64,000 nt of DNA from Acidovorax delafieldii 2AN (GTDB taxonomy: Bacteria; Pseudomonadota; Gammaproteobacteria; Burkholderiales; Burkholderiaceae_C), in NCBI RefSeq assembly GCF_000175235.1, contig NZ_ACQT01000002.1, positions 1-64,000 of the forward strand, given 5' to 3'. This document shows positions 33,581 through 42,968 of the stretch, piece by piece. The translations under genes were made by a program, and so were the position numbers. The notes under the pieces were generated by a model that saw only the letters and a program-made list of their open reading frames with translations, ran no database searches and was not told the DNA's origin. Position 1 is the stretch's first letter; every line of letters starts with the position of its first letter.

Positions 33581-35719
33581 TCATCTGGTGGGGCCACGAT
33601 CAGAAATCACTTTCGGCGTGATAAAGACCAACATCTCCCGTTTTGTAGACTCTTTCGTTCTACTCTTAAACAAATTACCGACCACCGGCACATCACCGAG
33701 CACAGGAATTTTATTTTCTTGATTGGTGTCCTCCATCTCAAAAATCCCACCAATCACTACCGTGCCGCCATTTTCTATCAATATTTGCGTCTTGATATGT
33801 TTTGTATCAATTGCCACACCTTGGGTAGTAGTCTCGCCCCGACTATCTTTATTGATATCGAGGTCCAATATTATGTTACCTTCCGGCGTAATTTGAGGAG
33901 TCACCTCCAGTTTCAAGACAGCCTTCTTGAAGGCGAGAGTCGTAGCACCATTTGGTGCCGTTATAGAATAAGGGTATTCCGTGCCTTGCTCAATCAAAGC
34001 CTTCGTCTGGTCAGCAGTGATGATTCTCGGGCTAGATACAATACGCCCTTTTCCATCCGCCTCCATAGCAGAAAGCTCAAGGGTCAAGAATCGATTGGCA
34101 GCAGAGTTAAAGATCGAAAGCGCAAAGCTTCCAACACTGTTCACGTTGGACAAGCTTGCTGGAAGATTGACGAAATTTCCGGTGGTAGTGGTAGTTCCAC
34201 CCGCGCCGCTCGAAGCTACAGCGTTGTTGTAACTCGTGCCAAAAGCCACCCGATTGTCACCACCAATGCCATAGCCGCCATCCCCTCCCCGATTGGCACG
34301 CAAATCCGTGCCACCCAGGCGCACGCCGAGGGATCGCCCAAAGGAATCACGCGCCTCAACAATTCGGGCTTCAATCAGCACTTGGCGTACTGCAACGTCA
34401 AGCGAAAGGAGGAGCTGACGCACTTCCTCGAGCTTGCTGGGCGTATCGGTAACGAAAAGCTGATTGGTGCGAGGCTCAGAAATGGCACTACCGCGCTCAG
34501 AAAGAAAACGGGTTGACGTTCCGCCACCGCTGCCAGTGCTCGATGTCAACTGGGTAATCATGTCCGCCGCCTTAGCGTAGTTCAGCTGGAATGCCTGAGT
34601 CTTGAGCGGCTCTAATTTCTGAATGGCCAAGGCAGCCTCAAAATCCTTCTTGGTGCGAGCGTCGATTTCATCCTTCGGAGCAATCCACAACACCGTTCCC
34701 GACTTGCGCATTCCTAGGCCCTTTGCATCCATGATGATCTGCAAGGCTTGGTCCCAAGGAACGTCCTTAAGGCGGAGTGTGAGCGCCCCTGTCACGGTGT
34801 CGGAGGTGACGATATTGAAATTGGTGAAATCTGCGATTACCTGTAGGAGCGATCGAACTTCGATATTTTGAAAATTCAGAGAGAGCTTCTCTCCACTGTA
34901 TCCAGGCCCTTTGGTGAGCTTGGAAAGATCTACCTTCTTTTGCCGAATTTCAACAACAAATTGATTATCACTCTGATAAGCACTGTGCTCCCATTCACCC
35001 ACGGGCTCAATCACCATCCGCACACGCTCCCCTTGCTGGGATGTGGTGATGTTTTGTACCGACGTACCGAAGTCAGTCACATCAAGACGGCGACGCAACC
35101 CTTCCGGCAGCGAGGACCGGAGAAAATCAACGGTCAACCCTTTGCCCTGCTGCCGCAAATCCACGCCCACTTGGCTGTTCGCGAGCCCCACAATGATTCG
35201 ACCCGACCCATCGGAGCCCCGACGGAAATCAACGTCTTTCAGAGGCAAGGTTTCAGCATTACCGCTCTCAGAAAAAACGGCGACAGTTGCTTGCTGAGCT
35301 GCAGCAGCGGATGCTGTCACCGGCACAAGAGAAATCAGCAGTACTTTACCCTGCACTTCTGCTTGATAAGAAGTCGCCTGCTTGAGATTGAGCACCAAGC
35401 GCGCCCTGTCTCCAGCCTGCACAATATTGATGGATTTAAGATTACCCTGATTGACATCGACCGATGATCGCCCCATAGCGTTAGATGTTCCTGGGAAATC
35501 CAGGGCAATACGTGCAGGCGATTGAATGGCAAAACCACTTGGAACGGCGGAAAGCGGCTGCGAAAGTTCAACGCGAACGACTTCGGCGCCGCCCTGCATG
35601 GAGCCAGTAACCGCTTCAATGGCGCTCTGCGCCATGGCCATAGTCGCTGCAAACGTCGCCGCCACAGCAAGCAGGGCATTTCTGTAGCGACTCATAATCC
35701 AGATGTTTTTCGTTGTCAT
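33581..35719 (-). CDS. pilQ: Type IV pilus secretin PilQ
   Basis: 712 residues. Signal peptide, then two AMIN domains (peptidoglycan binding; about residues 30-270, e.g. VVRVELSQPLSAVPSGF), an STN/N0 domain (LSLNFQNIEVRSLLQVIADF), an N1 domain (TNQLFVTDTPSKLEEVRQLL) and the secretin C-domain (VLIEARIVEARDSFGRSLG through VVIGGIFEMEDTNQENKIP and VPVVGNLFKSRTK). It forms the outer-membrane gate for type IV pili. The start overlaps the pilP stop (ATGA). GC falls toward its 3' end. Confidence 0.97.
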   Translation of the reverse strand: MTTKNIWIMSRYRNALLAVAATFAATMAMAQSAIEAVTGSMQGGAEVVRVELSQPLSAVPSGFAIQSPARIALDFPGTSNAMGRSSVDVNQGNLKSINIVQAGDRARLVLNLKQATSYQAEVQGKVLLISLVPVTASAAAAQQATVAVFSESGNAETLPLKDVDFRRGSDGSGRIIVGLANSQVGVDLRQQGKGLTVDFLRSSLPEGLRRRLDVTDFGTSVQNITTSQQGERVRMVIEPVGEWEHSAYQSDNQFVVEIRQKKVDLSKLTKGPGYSGEKLSLNFQNIEVRSLLQVIADFTNFNIVTSDTVTGALTLRLKDVPWDQALQIIMDAKGLGMRKSGTVLWIAPKDEIDARTKKDFEAALAIQKLEPLKTQAFQLNYAKAADMITQLTSSTGSGGGTSTRFLSERGSAISEPRTNQLFVTDTPSKLEEVRQLLLSLDVAVRQVLIEARIVEARDSFGRSLGVRLGGTDLRANRGGDGGYGIGGDNRVAFGTSYNNAVASSGAGGTTTTTGNFVNLPASLSNVNSVGSFALSIFNSAANRFLTLELSAMEADGKGRIVSSPRIITADQTKALIEQGTEYPYSITAPNGATTLAFKKAVLKLEVTPQITPEGNIILDLDINKDSRGETTTQGVAIDTKHIKTQILIENGGTVVIGGIFEMEDTNQENKIPVLGDVPVVGNLFKSRTKESTKREMLVFITPKVISDRGPTR

Positions 35720-36258
35720 TTCTTCCCCTCTTGCAGGTCAAGCGATGCGGTCCGCTCTATCCAATCTCCCGTCGCGTCTTGCACTATTTCACGCAGCTGG
35801 ATCGATGTTTCCGAGATCTTGGTGATCTTTCCATAATTCTGACCAAGGTAATTACCAACTCGAACCTGATAGAGCAGGTTATCGATCTTAAGAAGAGCGG
35901 TAGGAGTTCCCGTTTTATTCAAACTGCCGACCATCACCATTGCGTCAAGTGGATACGCCTCCAAAGGCTCTTTTCGACGTGCCATCTCCGGCGCAATGAG
36001 GGTTGCGTTAGAAGCAACCTGCACGGAGTCACGCTTCAGGGCTTGGGTCAACTTGGTCTGGTTGAACGGTTCCACGCCGCCTTCTTGGGTATACGCCTGT
36101 GGCAGAAACTTCTTGGGCTCAGTTAATGGTGTAACACGAGGCTTGGTAGTGGCCCGTTGTTCGGTCATCCACTGACGTAACTCATCCTCGCCTGTGGGTC
36201 CACATCCAGCCAACACAGCGACACTGCAGATCAGAGCAAAACGGCCGGCCCACATCAT
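35716..36258 (-). CDS. pilP: Type IV pilus assembly lipoprotein PilP
   Basis: 180 residues. Lipobox VLAGC, then an acidic, helical linker (GEDELRQWMTEQRATTKPRV) and the C-terminal beta-sandwich (LEAYPLDAMVMVGSLNKTG, ALLKIDNLLYQVRVGNYLGQ, ITKISETSIQLREIV). It links the PilNO inner-membrane platform to PilQ. It overlaps pilO upstream and pilQ downstream by 4 bp each. Confidence 0.96.
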   Translation of the reverse strand: MMWAGRFALICSVAVLAGCGPTGEDELRQWMTEQRATTKPRVTPLTEPKKFLPQAYTQEGGVEPFNQTKLTQALKRDSVQVASNATLIAPEMARRKEPLEAYPLDAMVMVGSLNKTGTPTALLKIDNLLYQVRVGNYLGQNYGKITKISETSIQLREIVQDATGDWIERTASLDLQEGKK

Positions 36259-36923
36259 TTCTTCCCTCCGGCATTCTTCTGCGCCTGAATCTCTTCCGGA
36301 TCCAAATATCGGAATGTTCTGGCGGTGGCGTCCATCGACAACATGCCAGCGTCCTTCCCAGCGGGCGCAATCGAGATGTTATTCAACGTCACAATACGCG
36401 ATAGGTGTGCAACATCCGAGGCAAATGCCCCCATGTCGTGGTACTTGCCAGTCACCCGCACTGCGATCGGCAATTCAGCATAATAGTCTTTCACCACCAC
36501 CTGCCCTGGTCGGAACAGGTCAAATTGAAGACTGCGCCCCAACCCTGCTTGGTTGATATCCGACAGCAAGGCAGCCATTTCTGCTTTGCTAGGCAACTGC
36601 TTTTCAAGCTGGATAACGTACTGTTGTATTTGCTCGCGCTGCTTTTTCAGCTCTTCGAGGCTGACTGCCTTGACAAGCTTCTTTTGGTAATCTTCCCGAA
36701 GAACTGTCTCCTTGCCGCGCTCCATTTCGAGTTCCGTCTGATAGTCGGTCAATTTGACGAACCAGAGAACGACTGCCACACCTGCGGCAAGAAACACGCA
36801 CAGCAGAACTTTGGGCAGCACAGGCCATAGCGATGGATCCTTCGTGTCCAGATTTTTGAACTGACGCTGTAAGTTATTTTGCAGCGCAGCAAAATCAATC
36901 TTTGGTGTTTTTGTTTTTGTCAT
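36255..36923 (-). CDS. pilO: Type IV pilus assembly protein PilO
   Basis: 222 residues: short cytoplasmic tail, one membrane helix (VLLCVFLAAGVAVVLWFV), a coiled coil (KETVLREDYQKKLVKAVSLE to YVIQLEKQLPSK) and a ferredoxin-like periplasmic domain (YYAELPIAVRVTGKYHDMGA). It heterodimerises with PilN to form the alignment subcomplex. It is 3 bp from pilN and overlaps pilP. Confidence 0.96.
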   Translation of the reverse strand: MTKTKTPKIDFAALQNNLQRQFKNLDTKDPSLWPVLPKVLLCVFLAAGVAVVLWFVKLTDYQTELEMERGKETVLREDYQKKLVKAVSLEELKKQREQIQQYVIQLEKQLPSKAEMAALLSDINQAGLGRSLQFDLFRPGQVVVKDYYAELPIAVRVTGKYHDMGAFASDVAHLSRIVTLNNISIAPAGKDAGMLSMDATARTFRYLDPEEIQAQKNAGGKK

Positions 36924-36926
36924 AGG

Positions 36927-37544
36927 TCACTTCCCCGGGACGACAACAGCCGAGCTTGCAGCGTCCATGACCTTCTGGGCTTCACTGGCCCGAACAAGCT
37001 GAAATCGCAGATTGAAAGCAGCAACCCGGCGCTGGTCGCGTGGCGTTAGCGAAACATTACTGGCGACGATTTCCACTAGCTCAGGTTTTGAGAACCATGG
37101 GGTGTTGTTGGCCAGGTAACGAAGCATTTCTGATACACGCTCGTTAGACTGTGCCATTCCTTGCATGGAAATGGTCTGCCCACTTTGGCGCATGCTGGTG
37201 ATGTATACGCCTTCTGGCAGTTGCTTCACCAGTTCATTCAGCAAGTGCACGGGTAAATTGCGGTCGGACTGCAGATCCTCAACTGCCTTCTGCCGCGCAC
37301 GCAAGGCGGCGATCTCTTCTTCGATAGAAGCAATTTCCTTGATTTGCCCCTCCAGCACCTTGATTTCGCGCTGGAGAAAGCCATTCTTTTCTTGCTGGTC
37401 AGTGATCATGACCTGGAACCACCAATAAATGGCTCCCGCAATGGCCAATCCCACCAACAGTGACGCAAACATCGTCGCCTGAAACGTTTCGCGCCGGCGT
37501 TTGCGAGCAGCCTCCCGATGAGGGAGCAGATTGATCAATATCAC
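36927..37544 (-). CDS. pilN: Type IV pilus assembly protein PilN
   Basis: 205 residues from a GTG at 37544, so the protein begins (M)ILINLLPHREAARKRRRE, the conserved INLLPHRE motif that docks into PilM. One membrane helix (LLVGLAIAGAIYWWF), a coiled coil and a ferredoxin-like fold follow. The GTG overlaps the pilM stop (GTGA), which decides the start; longer upstream readings would add a tail inside pilM. Confidence 0.95.
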   Translation of the reverse strand: MILINLLPHREAARKRRRETFQATMFASLLVGLAIAGAIYWWFQVMITDQQEKNGFLQREIKVLEGQIKEIASIEEEIAALRARQKAVEDLQSDRNLPVHLLNELVKQLPEGVYITSMRQSGQTISMQGMAQSNERVSEMLRYLANNTPWFSKPELVEIVASNVSLTPRDQRRVAAFNLRFQLVRASEAQKVMDAASSAVVVPGK

Positions 37545-38611
37545 TGCAGGAACCTCCGCATGGCCAAACCACATGAGGTGAGATAAGAGGGTGCTTCGCG
37601 GACCATCTTCTTAAGCCTTACGGAACTTCCGATCTCCATGCCGTCAAATGGATTGACGGCACTGCACGCAAACCCGGTCTGCTGGGTCACGGCTTCGGTC
37701 AGCCCGGGCAACGGTGCAGAGCCGCCCGCCAACATGATGTGGTCGACGCGATTGTGGGGCGTGCTGGTAAAGAAAAATTGGAGCGCCCGGCCAATTTCCT
37801 GGGCCATGCTGTCAACAAATGGTCGGAGCACTGAAGATTGGTAATCCTCGGGCAAGTCCCCGCTGCGCTTCTTGCTTTCGGCCTCTTCGACCGAAAAGCC
37901 GTATTGCCGCACGATGAGTTGGGTGAGCTGCGCCCCGCCAAAAGCTTGATCGCGGTCATACAGAACTTCTTCATTCCGAATGACCTGCATGCTTGTCGTG
38001 AGTGCACCCACCTCGAACAGAGCGACCAGCGCGTCCACCCCCTTATTGGGCAGCGCTTCGATCAAACGACCCGCCGCGAGGCGCGAGGCATGAGATTCGA
38101 TGTCGACGACAACCGGCTTGAGACCTGCCGCTTCAGCCAAGCCCTGGCGGTCCTGTACTTTTTCCCGCCGAGAAGCCGCGATCAGCACATCCACATCGCC
38201 GGGTGCGCTTTTGCTAGGACCGATCACGCAGAAGTCGAGACTGACCTCATCCAGCGAAAAAGGAATGTACTGGTTCGCTTCAGACTCCACCTGAACTTCG
38301 AGTTCCTGCTCGGTCATACCGCCCGGCAAAGTGATCTTTTTCGTGATCACAGCGGAAGGAGGAAGCGCCAACGCGACATTCTTCGTGCGCGTGCCACTTT
38401 TCTTGACGAGCCGGCGCAGCGCATCCGCGACTTCATCGAATTTTTCGATGTTGCCGTCAGTGATCCATCCGCGCTCCAGTGGCTCGATAGCGCAACGCTC
38501 AAGCACCAACCCACCCGCCTTGTCGCGCCCTAACTCCACCAGCTTGACGCTCGAGGAACTGATGTCGATACCCAGCAGCGGTGCGGACTGGCGACTAAAA
38601 AAAGACCCCAT
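37541..38611 (-). CDS. pilM: Type IV pilus assembly ATPase-like protein PilM
   Basis: 356 residues, actin/FtsA-like fold: GIDISSSSVKLVELGRDKAG (phosphate 1), VLVVDIE-type VVVDIESHASRLAAGR, ALVALFEVGALTTSMQVI, and the late IMLAGGSAPLPGLTEAVTQ. It is the cytoplasmic ring component binding PilN. MGSFFSRQSAPLLGID at 38611 is the typical start. First gene of the pilMNOPQ operon, divergent from PBP1A. Confidence 0.96.
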   Translation of the reverse strand: MGSFFSRQSAPLLGIDISSSSVKLVELGRDKAGGLVLERCAIEPLERGWITDGNIEKFDEVADALRRLVKKSGTRTKNVALALPPSAVITKKITLPGGMTEQELEVQVESEANQYIPFSLDEVSLDFCVIGPSKSAPGDVDVLIAASRREKVQDRQGLAEAAGLKPVVVDIESHASRLAAGRLIEALPNKGVDALVALFEVGALTTSMQVIRNEEVLYDRDQAFGGAQLTQLIVRQYGFSVEEAESKKRSGDLPEDYQSSVLRPFVDSMAQEIGRALQFFFTSTPHNRVDHIMLAGGSAPLPGLTEAVTQQTGFACSAVNPFDGMEIGSSVRLKKMVREAPSYLTSCGLAMRRFLQ

Positions 38612-38831
38612 AGAGATCAAGATCGGTCCCCTGTAACTTGCCAAAATGACGCAACAAAACTTAACATTTCACATGAATGCTATCAGTAAGATAGTTCTCC
38701 AGCAAAGAGTTTTGGCCTTCCGCATTCTTCTGGGCGTTGTCAAAAGCAGACGATTCAGACCCTCGGCGTAATCTCAAAAGGGGCGGTCAGCGAGGACACG
38801 ACGCCTATCACCCACTGCCTCCTTTCCTAAA

Positions 38832-38861
38832 TTCCGAGGGAGGATGCGTCCTTTTTATAAT
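38832..38861 (+). promoter_or_regulatory. Probable sigma-70 promoter of the PBP1A gene
   Basis: A perfect TATAAT at 38856-38861 preceded by TTCCGA (38832-38837) at 18-bp spacing. Transcription would begin near 38868, just before the ribosome site GGAG (38879-38882). The -10 box runs into an upstream in-frame ATG (38860), which argues against using that ATG as the start. Confidence 0.6.
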
Positions 38862-38886
38862 GGCGCTCTTTTCTATCCGGAGCGAT

Positions 38887-41289
38887 ATGGCGCCCCCCCT
38901 CCCCAACCCACCGTCTCAGAAGCCAAGCTCCACTGCGGCCAAGCCACGCACCGGCGCAACGCGCTGGATTTTTCGGATCTTGTTGTGGGCCCTGGGGCTG
39001 GGCCTTGCAGGGGGCTTGGCGCTGCTACTCGTCATCGCTGTAGCCCTGGCCATGGCTTACCCCAATCTTCCGGACGTGTCCGATCTTGCGGACTACCGCC
39101 CCAAGCTCCCGCTGCGGGTTTACTCGTCCGAGGGTGCGCTGCTGGGCGAGTTCGGGGAAGAGCGACGCAACCTCACACCTATCCGCGAAATTCCAGCCGT
39201 GATGAAGGATGCAGTGCTCGCCATTGAAGACACCCGCTTTTTTCAGCACGGCGGCGTTGATTACAAAGGAATGCTGCGAGCAGGGCTGGCCAATCTCGGA
39301 CGTGTCAAAAGCCAAGGCGCATCCACTATCACAATGCAGGTGGCACGCAATGTTTATTTGTCATCCGAAAAAACATTTACACGGAAAATTTACGAAATCT
39401 TACTAACATTCAAACTCGAGCATTTGCTCACCAAGGACCAAATTCTCGAGATTTACATGAACCAGATTTACCTTGGCAACCGCGCGTATGGTTTTGCAGC
39501 TGCCTCTGAATCTTATTTTGGTAAACCGCTGAAATCCATTTCCATCGCCGAAGCAGCGATGCTCGCGGGCCTGCCCAAGGCTCCCTCGGCATACAACCCC
39601 ATCAGCAATCCCAAGCGCGCCCGTGTGCGCCAGCTTTACATCATTGACCGGATGGAAGAGAACGGGTTCATCACTGCTCAGGAAGCAACCCAGGCCCGCA
39701 AGGAAGAGGTGAAAATCCGATCCGGCCAAGACAATACGCGCGTTCATGCCGAGTACGTTGCCGAGATGGTCCGGCAGCTGATTTTCAGCCAATATGGCAA
39801 CGAGGCCTACACCCGCGGACTGAATGTGTACACCACGCTGAACGCCGGCGACCAAGAGGCCGCCTATGTGGCCCTGCGGCGCGGCATCATGGACTACGAA
39901 CGGCGCCAGCACTATCGCGGTCCCGAAAAATTCGTGGCCCTTCCCGAGTCAGCCCAGGAAGTCGAGGACGCGATCGACGACGCATTGGCCAACCATCCGG
40001 ACAACGGCGATGTCCTTTCGGCCGTGGTGCTCGAAGCCAATGCCCGCAAGATTGTCGCGGCGCGCGCCAACGGCGACATGCTCGAGATCACGGGGGACGG
40101 CCTCAAACCCGCGCAGTCGGGACTGAGCGACAAGGCTCCAGCCAACATCAGGATCCGCCGGGGTGCGGTGATTCGCGTGGTCAGGACACCCAAGAACACT
40201 TGGGAAGTCACGCAGCTCCCCGAAGTGGAGGGCGCCCTGGTGGCACTCGATCCTCGCAGCGGCGCCATCAAGGCCCTGGTGGGCGGCTTCGACTTCGAGA
40301 AGAACAAGTTCAACCACGCCGCCCAAGCCTGGCGTCAGCCGGGCTCGAGTTTCAAGCCTTTCATCTACTCCGCCGCACTTGAAAAAGGCTTTACACCCGC
40401 AACCGTCATTAACGACGCCCCTCTTTTCTTCGACGCCGGGGTTACTGGCGGGCAGCCGTGGGAGCCCAAGAACTACGACGGCAAGTACGATGGCCCCATG
40501 ACCATGCGCACAGGCCTGGCCAAGTCCAAGAACATGATCTCCATACGGATTCTGCAGGCCGTCGGACCCAAGACGGCGCAGGAGTGGATCACCCGTTTCG
40601 GGTTCGAGGCAGAGAAACACCCTGCTTACCTCACCATGGCACTGGGTGCGGGCTCCGTCACCCCCTTGGAAATGGCATCGGCGTATTCAGTGTTCGCCAA
40701 CGGCGGCTACCGCATCAACCCTTGGTTGGTGACGCGCGTAACCGACCACAAGGGGCGCGTCATTTCCGAGAATCCACCGCCTGCCGCCAGCGACATGCCG
40801 CGCGCCATCGACGCACGGAACGCGTTCATCATGGACAACCTGCTGCAGGAAGTGACCCGCTCTGGAACCGCAGCACGCGCGCAAGCCACCCTCAAGCGGC
40901 CCGATCTGCACGGCAAGACCGGCACCACCAATGATTCGGTGGACGCATGGTTCGCCGGCTACCAGCCCACCATGACGGCAGTGACCTGGATCGGCTACGA
41001 CAAGCCCCGCAACCTGGGCAGCCGAGAAACCGGCGGCGGGCTGAGCCTTCCGGTATGGATCAATTTCATGGAGCGGGCGCTCAAGGGGGTGCCCGTGATG
41101 GAAACTACCGTTCCTCCCGGCGTGGTGAACGTCGGCGGCGAATGGTTCTATGAGGAATATGCGCGCAATGCGGGGGTCGCCAGCGTAGGGGTAGACGACC
41201 GGCCTGCCGCTGCTGGCGGGCCGGCTGCGCCCCATGCGCCGCCTCCGACCGAAGAACGCAACCGCATTCTCGACTTGTTCCGCAACTGA
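38887..41289 (+). CDS. mrcA: Penicillin-binding protein 1A (bifunctional transglycosylase/transpeptidase)
   Basis: 800 residues from the ATG at 38887, chosen for its GGAG 5 bp upstream. One N-terminal membrane helix (about residues 28-55). GT51 transglycosylase with EDTRFFQHGGVDYKGM (catalytic Glu) and QGASTITMQVARNVYL; an OB-like insert; then transpeptidase motifs SSFKPF (SxxK serine), KSKNM (SxN) and HGKTGTTND (KTG). It polymerises and cross-links peptidoglycan in the periplasm. The divergent pairing with pilM is conserved in many proteobacteria. Confidence 0.97.
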   Translation: MAPPLPNPPSQKPSSTAAKPRTGATRWIFRILLWALGLGLAGGLALLLVIAVALAMAYPNLPDVSDLADYRPKLPLRVYSSEGALLGEFGEERRNLTPIREIPAVMKDAVLAIEDTRFFQHGGVDYKGMLRAGLANLGRVKSQGASTITMQVARNVYLSSEKTFTRKIYEILLTFKLEHLLTKDQILEIYMNQIYLGNRAYGFAAASESYFGKPLKSISIAEAAMLAGLPKAPSAYNPISNPKRARVRQLYIIDRMEENGFITAQEATQARKEEVKIRSGQDNTRVHAEYVAEMVRQLIFSQYGNEAYTRGLNVYTTLNAGDQEAAYVALRRGIMDYERRQHYRGPEKFVALPESAQEVEDAIDDALANHPDNGDVLSAVVLEANARKIVAARANGDMLEITGDGLKPAQSGLSDKAPANIRIRRGAVIRVVRTPKNTWEVTQLPEVEGALVALDPRSGAIKALVGGFDFEKNKFNHAAQAWRQPGSSFKPFIYSAALEKGFTPATVINDAPLFFDAGVTGGQPWEPKNYDGKYDGPMTMRTGLAKSKNMISIRILQAVGPKTAQEWITRFGFEAEKHPAYLTMALGAGSVTPLEMASAYSVFANGGYRINPWLVTRVTDHKGRVISENPPPAASDMPRAIDARNAFIMDNLLQEVTRSGTAARAQATLKRPDLHGKTGTTNDSVDAWFAGYQPTMTAVTWIGYDKPRNLGSRETGGGLSLPVWINFMERALKGVPVMETTVPPGVVNVGGEWFYEEYARNAGVASVGVDDRPAAAGGPAAPHAPPPTEERNRILDLFRN

Positions 41290-41421
41290 GCGAAACCCAG
41301 CGTGAACGGCTCCGCTGAGTTGTGCGCGCGGGTATCGCAACCTCAGGAGGCGGCCCGACTTCGAAGGAGCGATTGCCGTTCAGCACGGCAAGGCTCCAAT
41401 TCAGCGGACCAGCGGGGCATC

Positions 41422-41751
41422 TCAGGCAGTGAAACGGATCGGCGCACCCGATTGCTGGGTAGCGTCCTGGCTGAGGCGCTCGAAGAACTCGCCTGCGCCT
41501 TTCGTGTCCTGCCACGCAGCGCCATCGAAACGGTAGTGGTAGCCCCCTGACCGTGCCGCCATCCACACCTCGTGCAGCGGTTTTTGCAGGTTGATGATGA
41601 TCTGGCTGCGGTTGGGAAACGTCAGGGTAACCATACCGCCGGAGCGCTGGTTGTCCACGTCCACCTCACCCGCGTCGTTGATGCGATCGCAACTGCGCTC
41701 GACGGCCAGCAGCAATTTTTCTGCGTGGTCCAGGAATTCAAGGTCGGTCAT
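41422..41751 (-). CDS. cyaY: Iron-sulfur cluster assembly protein CyaY (frataxin)
   Basis: 109 residues with the frataxin pattern: acidic helix 1 ([14 protein letters not shown]), [35 protein letters not shown] and [20 protein letters not shown]. It binds iron and modulates IscS-based Fe-S assembly. It is divergent from lptM, with only 11 bp between the two start codons. Confidence 0.95.
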   Translation of the reverse strand: MTDLEFLDHAEKLLLAVERSCDRINDAGEVDVDNQRSGGMVTLTFPNRSQIIINLQKPLHEVWMAARSGGYHYRFDGAAWQDTKGAGEFFERLSQDATQQSGAPIRFTA

Positions 41752-41762
41752 ACAATTTACGC

Positions 41763-41966
41763 ATGTTGAGAGCTTCGCAAATTCTAGTCAGGACCATTGC
41801 CCTTGCGGCGAGTACGGCAGCACTGTGGGGCTGCGGCCAACGTGGGCCTCTCTATCTGCCGGGAACTCCAGAGGCGCGGCAAAGGGCTACCTTGCCCGAA
41901 ACCCTTTCTCCCTCCCAGAACAATCCCGCACCAGCGCCCACTTCGTCCGCGTCTGCAACCCGCTGA
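41763..41966 (+). CDS. lptM: LPS translocon maturation chaperone LptM (YifL-like lipoprotein)
   Basis: 67 residues. Signal peptide ending in LWGC, then the family signature [10 protein letters not shown] and a Pro/Ser-rich tail. LptM helps mature the LptDE outer-membrane complex. The lipobox is slightly unusual (Trp at -2). In relatives this gene usually precedes lysA; here an FNR-boxed metallo-beta-lactamase-fold gene follows instead. It is divergent from cyaY, as expected for the locus. Confidence 0.9.
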   Translation: MLRASQILVRTIALAASTAALWGCGQRGPLYLPGTPEARQRATLPETLSPSQNNPAPAPTSSASATR

Positions 41967-42003
41967 ACGCGGCGCAACAGCCCTCACAGCAAGGGCTCTT
42001 GGC

Positions 42004-42017
42004 TTGATTTTCATCAA
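42004..42017 (+). promoter_or_regulatory. FNR/Anr-type box upstream of the MBL-fold gene
   Basis: TTGATTTTCATCAA, an exact match to TTGAT-N4-ATCAA. A TACAGT -10-like hexamer at 42040-42045 would put the start of transcription near 42052, about 41.5 bp from the box centre, which is the class II FNR spacing. Oxygen-responsive control is inferred. Confidence 0.75.
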
Positions 42018-42073
42018 GCATAAAAAGTAGGGTTACTCGTACAGTCGGTCTTTTATTGCACCGCAGCATCGAC

Positions 42074-42901
42074 ATGGCCCTGGAACTCTACCGTGACAAA
42101 AATCATTCGTGCCTCATGTTCACCGATCTCATCGAAGAAGATGGGCAGGCGGTGCAGGCCAACCAGTTCCTGATCGTCGACGATGACACGGGCGCCATCA
42201 TCGATCCCGGTGGCAACCTGGCTTTCAACGAATTGTTCATGGGCATGTCGAAGCACTTCCCGCCCAGCAAGCTCGCCTACGTCATTGCATCGCACGCCGA
42301 CCCGGACATCATTGCCTCGCTGGACCGCTGGATGAGCACCACCCAGGCCTCGCTGGTGATTTCGCGCGTGTGGGAGCGTTTCGCTCCGCATTTCACAAAG
42401 GTCGGCAAGACCGAAAACCGCGTGATCGGCGTGCCCGACAGCGGAGGGCACCTGCCTCTGGGCCGCCACGAGCTCGTGCTTTTGCCGGCCCACTTCATGC
42501 ACTCGGAGGGCAATTTTCACTTCTACGATCCTGTCAGCCGCATTCTCTTCACCGGCGACCTGGGCGTTTCGATGATGTCGGGCGCGGAGTCCCGCATTCC
42601 GGTTACCGATCTTGCAGCGCACATTCCCCGCATGGAAGGCTTTCATCGGCGCTACATGGTCTCCAACAAGATTCTGCGGCTGTGGGTTCGCATGGCCCGC
42701 CAGCTGGACATCGCCATGCTGGTGCCCCAACATGGCGCGCCCATTCTGGGCAAGAAAGCCATCGCAGAATTCCTGGACTGGATCGAAAACCTCATGTGTG
42801 GCATCGACCTGTTCGACGACCGTGCCTACCAGTACCCCTCTGCCCACATCGATCCGGTGAGCCGGCAACTGCGCCCCGCATTGCGGGCCGTGAATGCGTA
42901 G
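42074..42901 (+). CDS. MBL-fold oxygen-binding/diiron-type protein (ODP-like metallo-beta-lactamase fold)
   Basis: 275 residues. Metallo-beta-lactamase fold with SHADPDIIASLDRW replacing the classic HxHxDH, then LLPAHFMHSEGNFHFYDPVS, ILFTGDLGVSM and VPQHGAPI. These are the metal ligands of the ODP/flavodiiron branch, which binds O2 or NO at a non-heme diiron site. No flavodoxin domain is fused, so electron donors would be separate. An upstream FNR-type box suggests expression at low oxygen. The ATG at 42074 is preferred over a TTG at 42056. Role in O2/NO sensing, detoxification or signalling is open. Confidence 0.82.
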   Translation: MALELYRDKNHSCLMFTDLIEEDGQAVQANQFLIVDDDTGAIIDPGGNLAFNELFMGMSKHFPPSKLAYVIASHADPDIIASLDRWMSTTQASLVISRVWERFAPHFTKVGKTENRVIGVPDSGGHLPLGRHELVLLPAHFMHSEGNFHFYDPVSRILFTGDLGVSMMSGAESRIPVTDLAAHIPRMEGFHRRYMVSNKILRLWVRMARQLDIAMLVPQHGAPILGKKAIAEFLDWIENLMCGIDLFDDRAYQYPSAHIDPVSRQLRPALRAVNA

Positions 42902-42949
42902 CTTCCATGGATAAAACAGTCCCTTGCGCTTTCTGCACGGACGTTAATA

Positions 42950-42966
42950 GCTATATTTAAAATAGC
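42950..42966. terminator. Small AT-rich palindrome between convergent genes
   Basis: GCTAT-N7-ATAGC lying between the MBL-fold gene and msrQ. It may serve as a weak bidirectional terminator and resembles a shortened member of the dispersed TAGC repeat family. Confidence 0.4.
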
Positions 42967-42968
42967 AA

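Noticed and set aside
38860-38886. Upstream ATG as start of the PBP1A gene
   Set aside because: It overlaps the TATAAT box and has no ribosome site, whereas the ATG at 38887 has GGAG at proper spacing.
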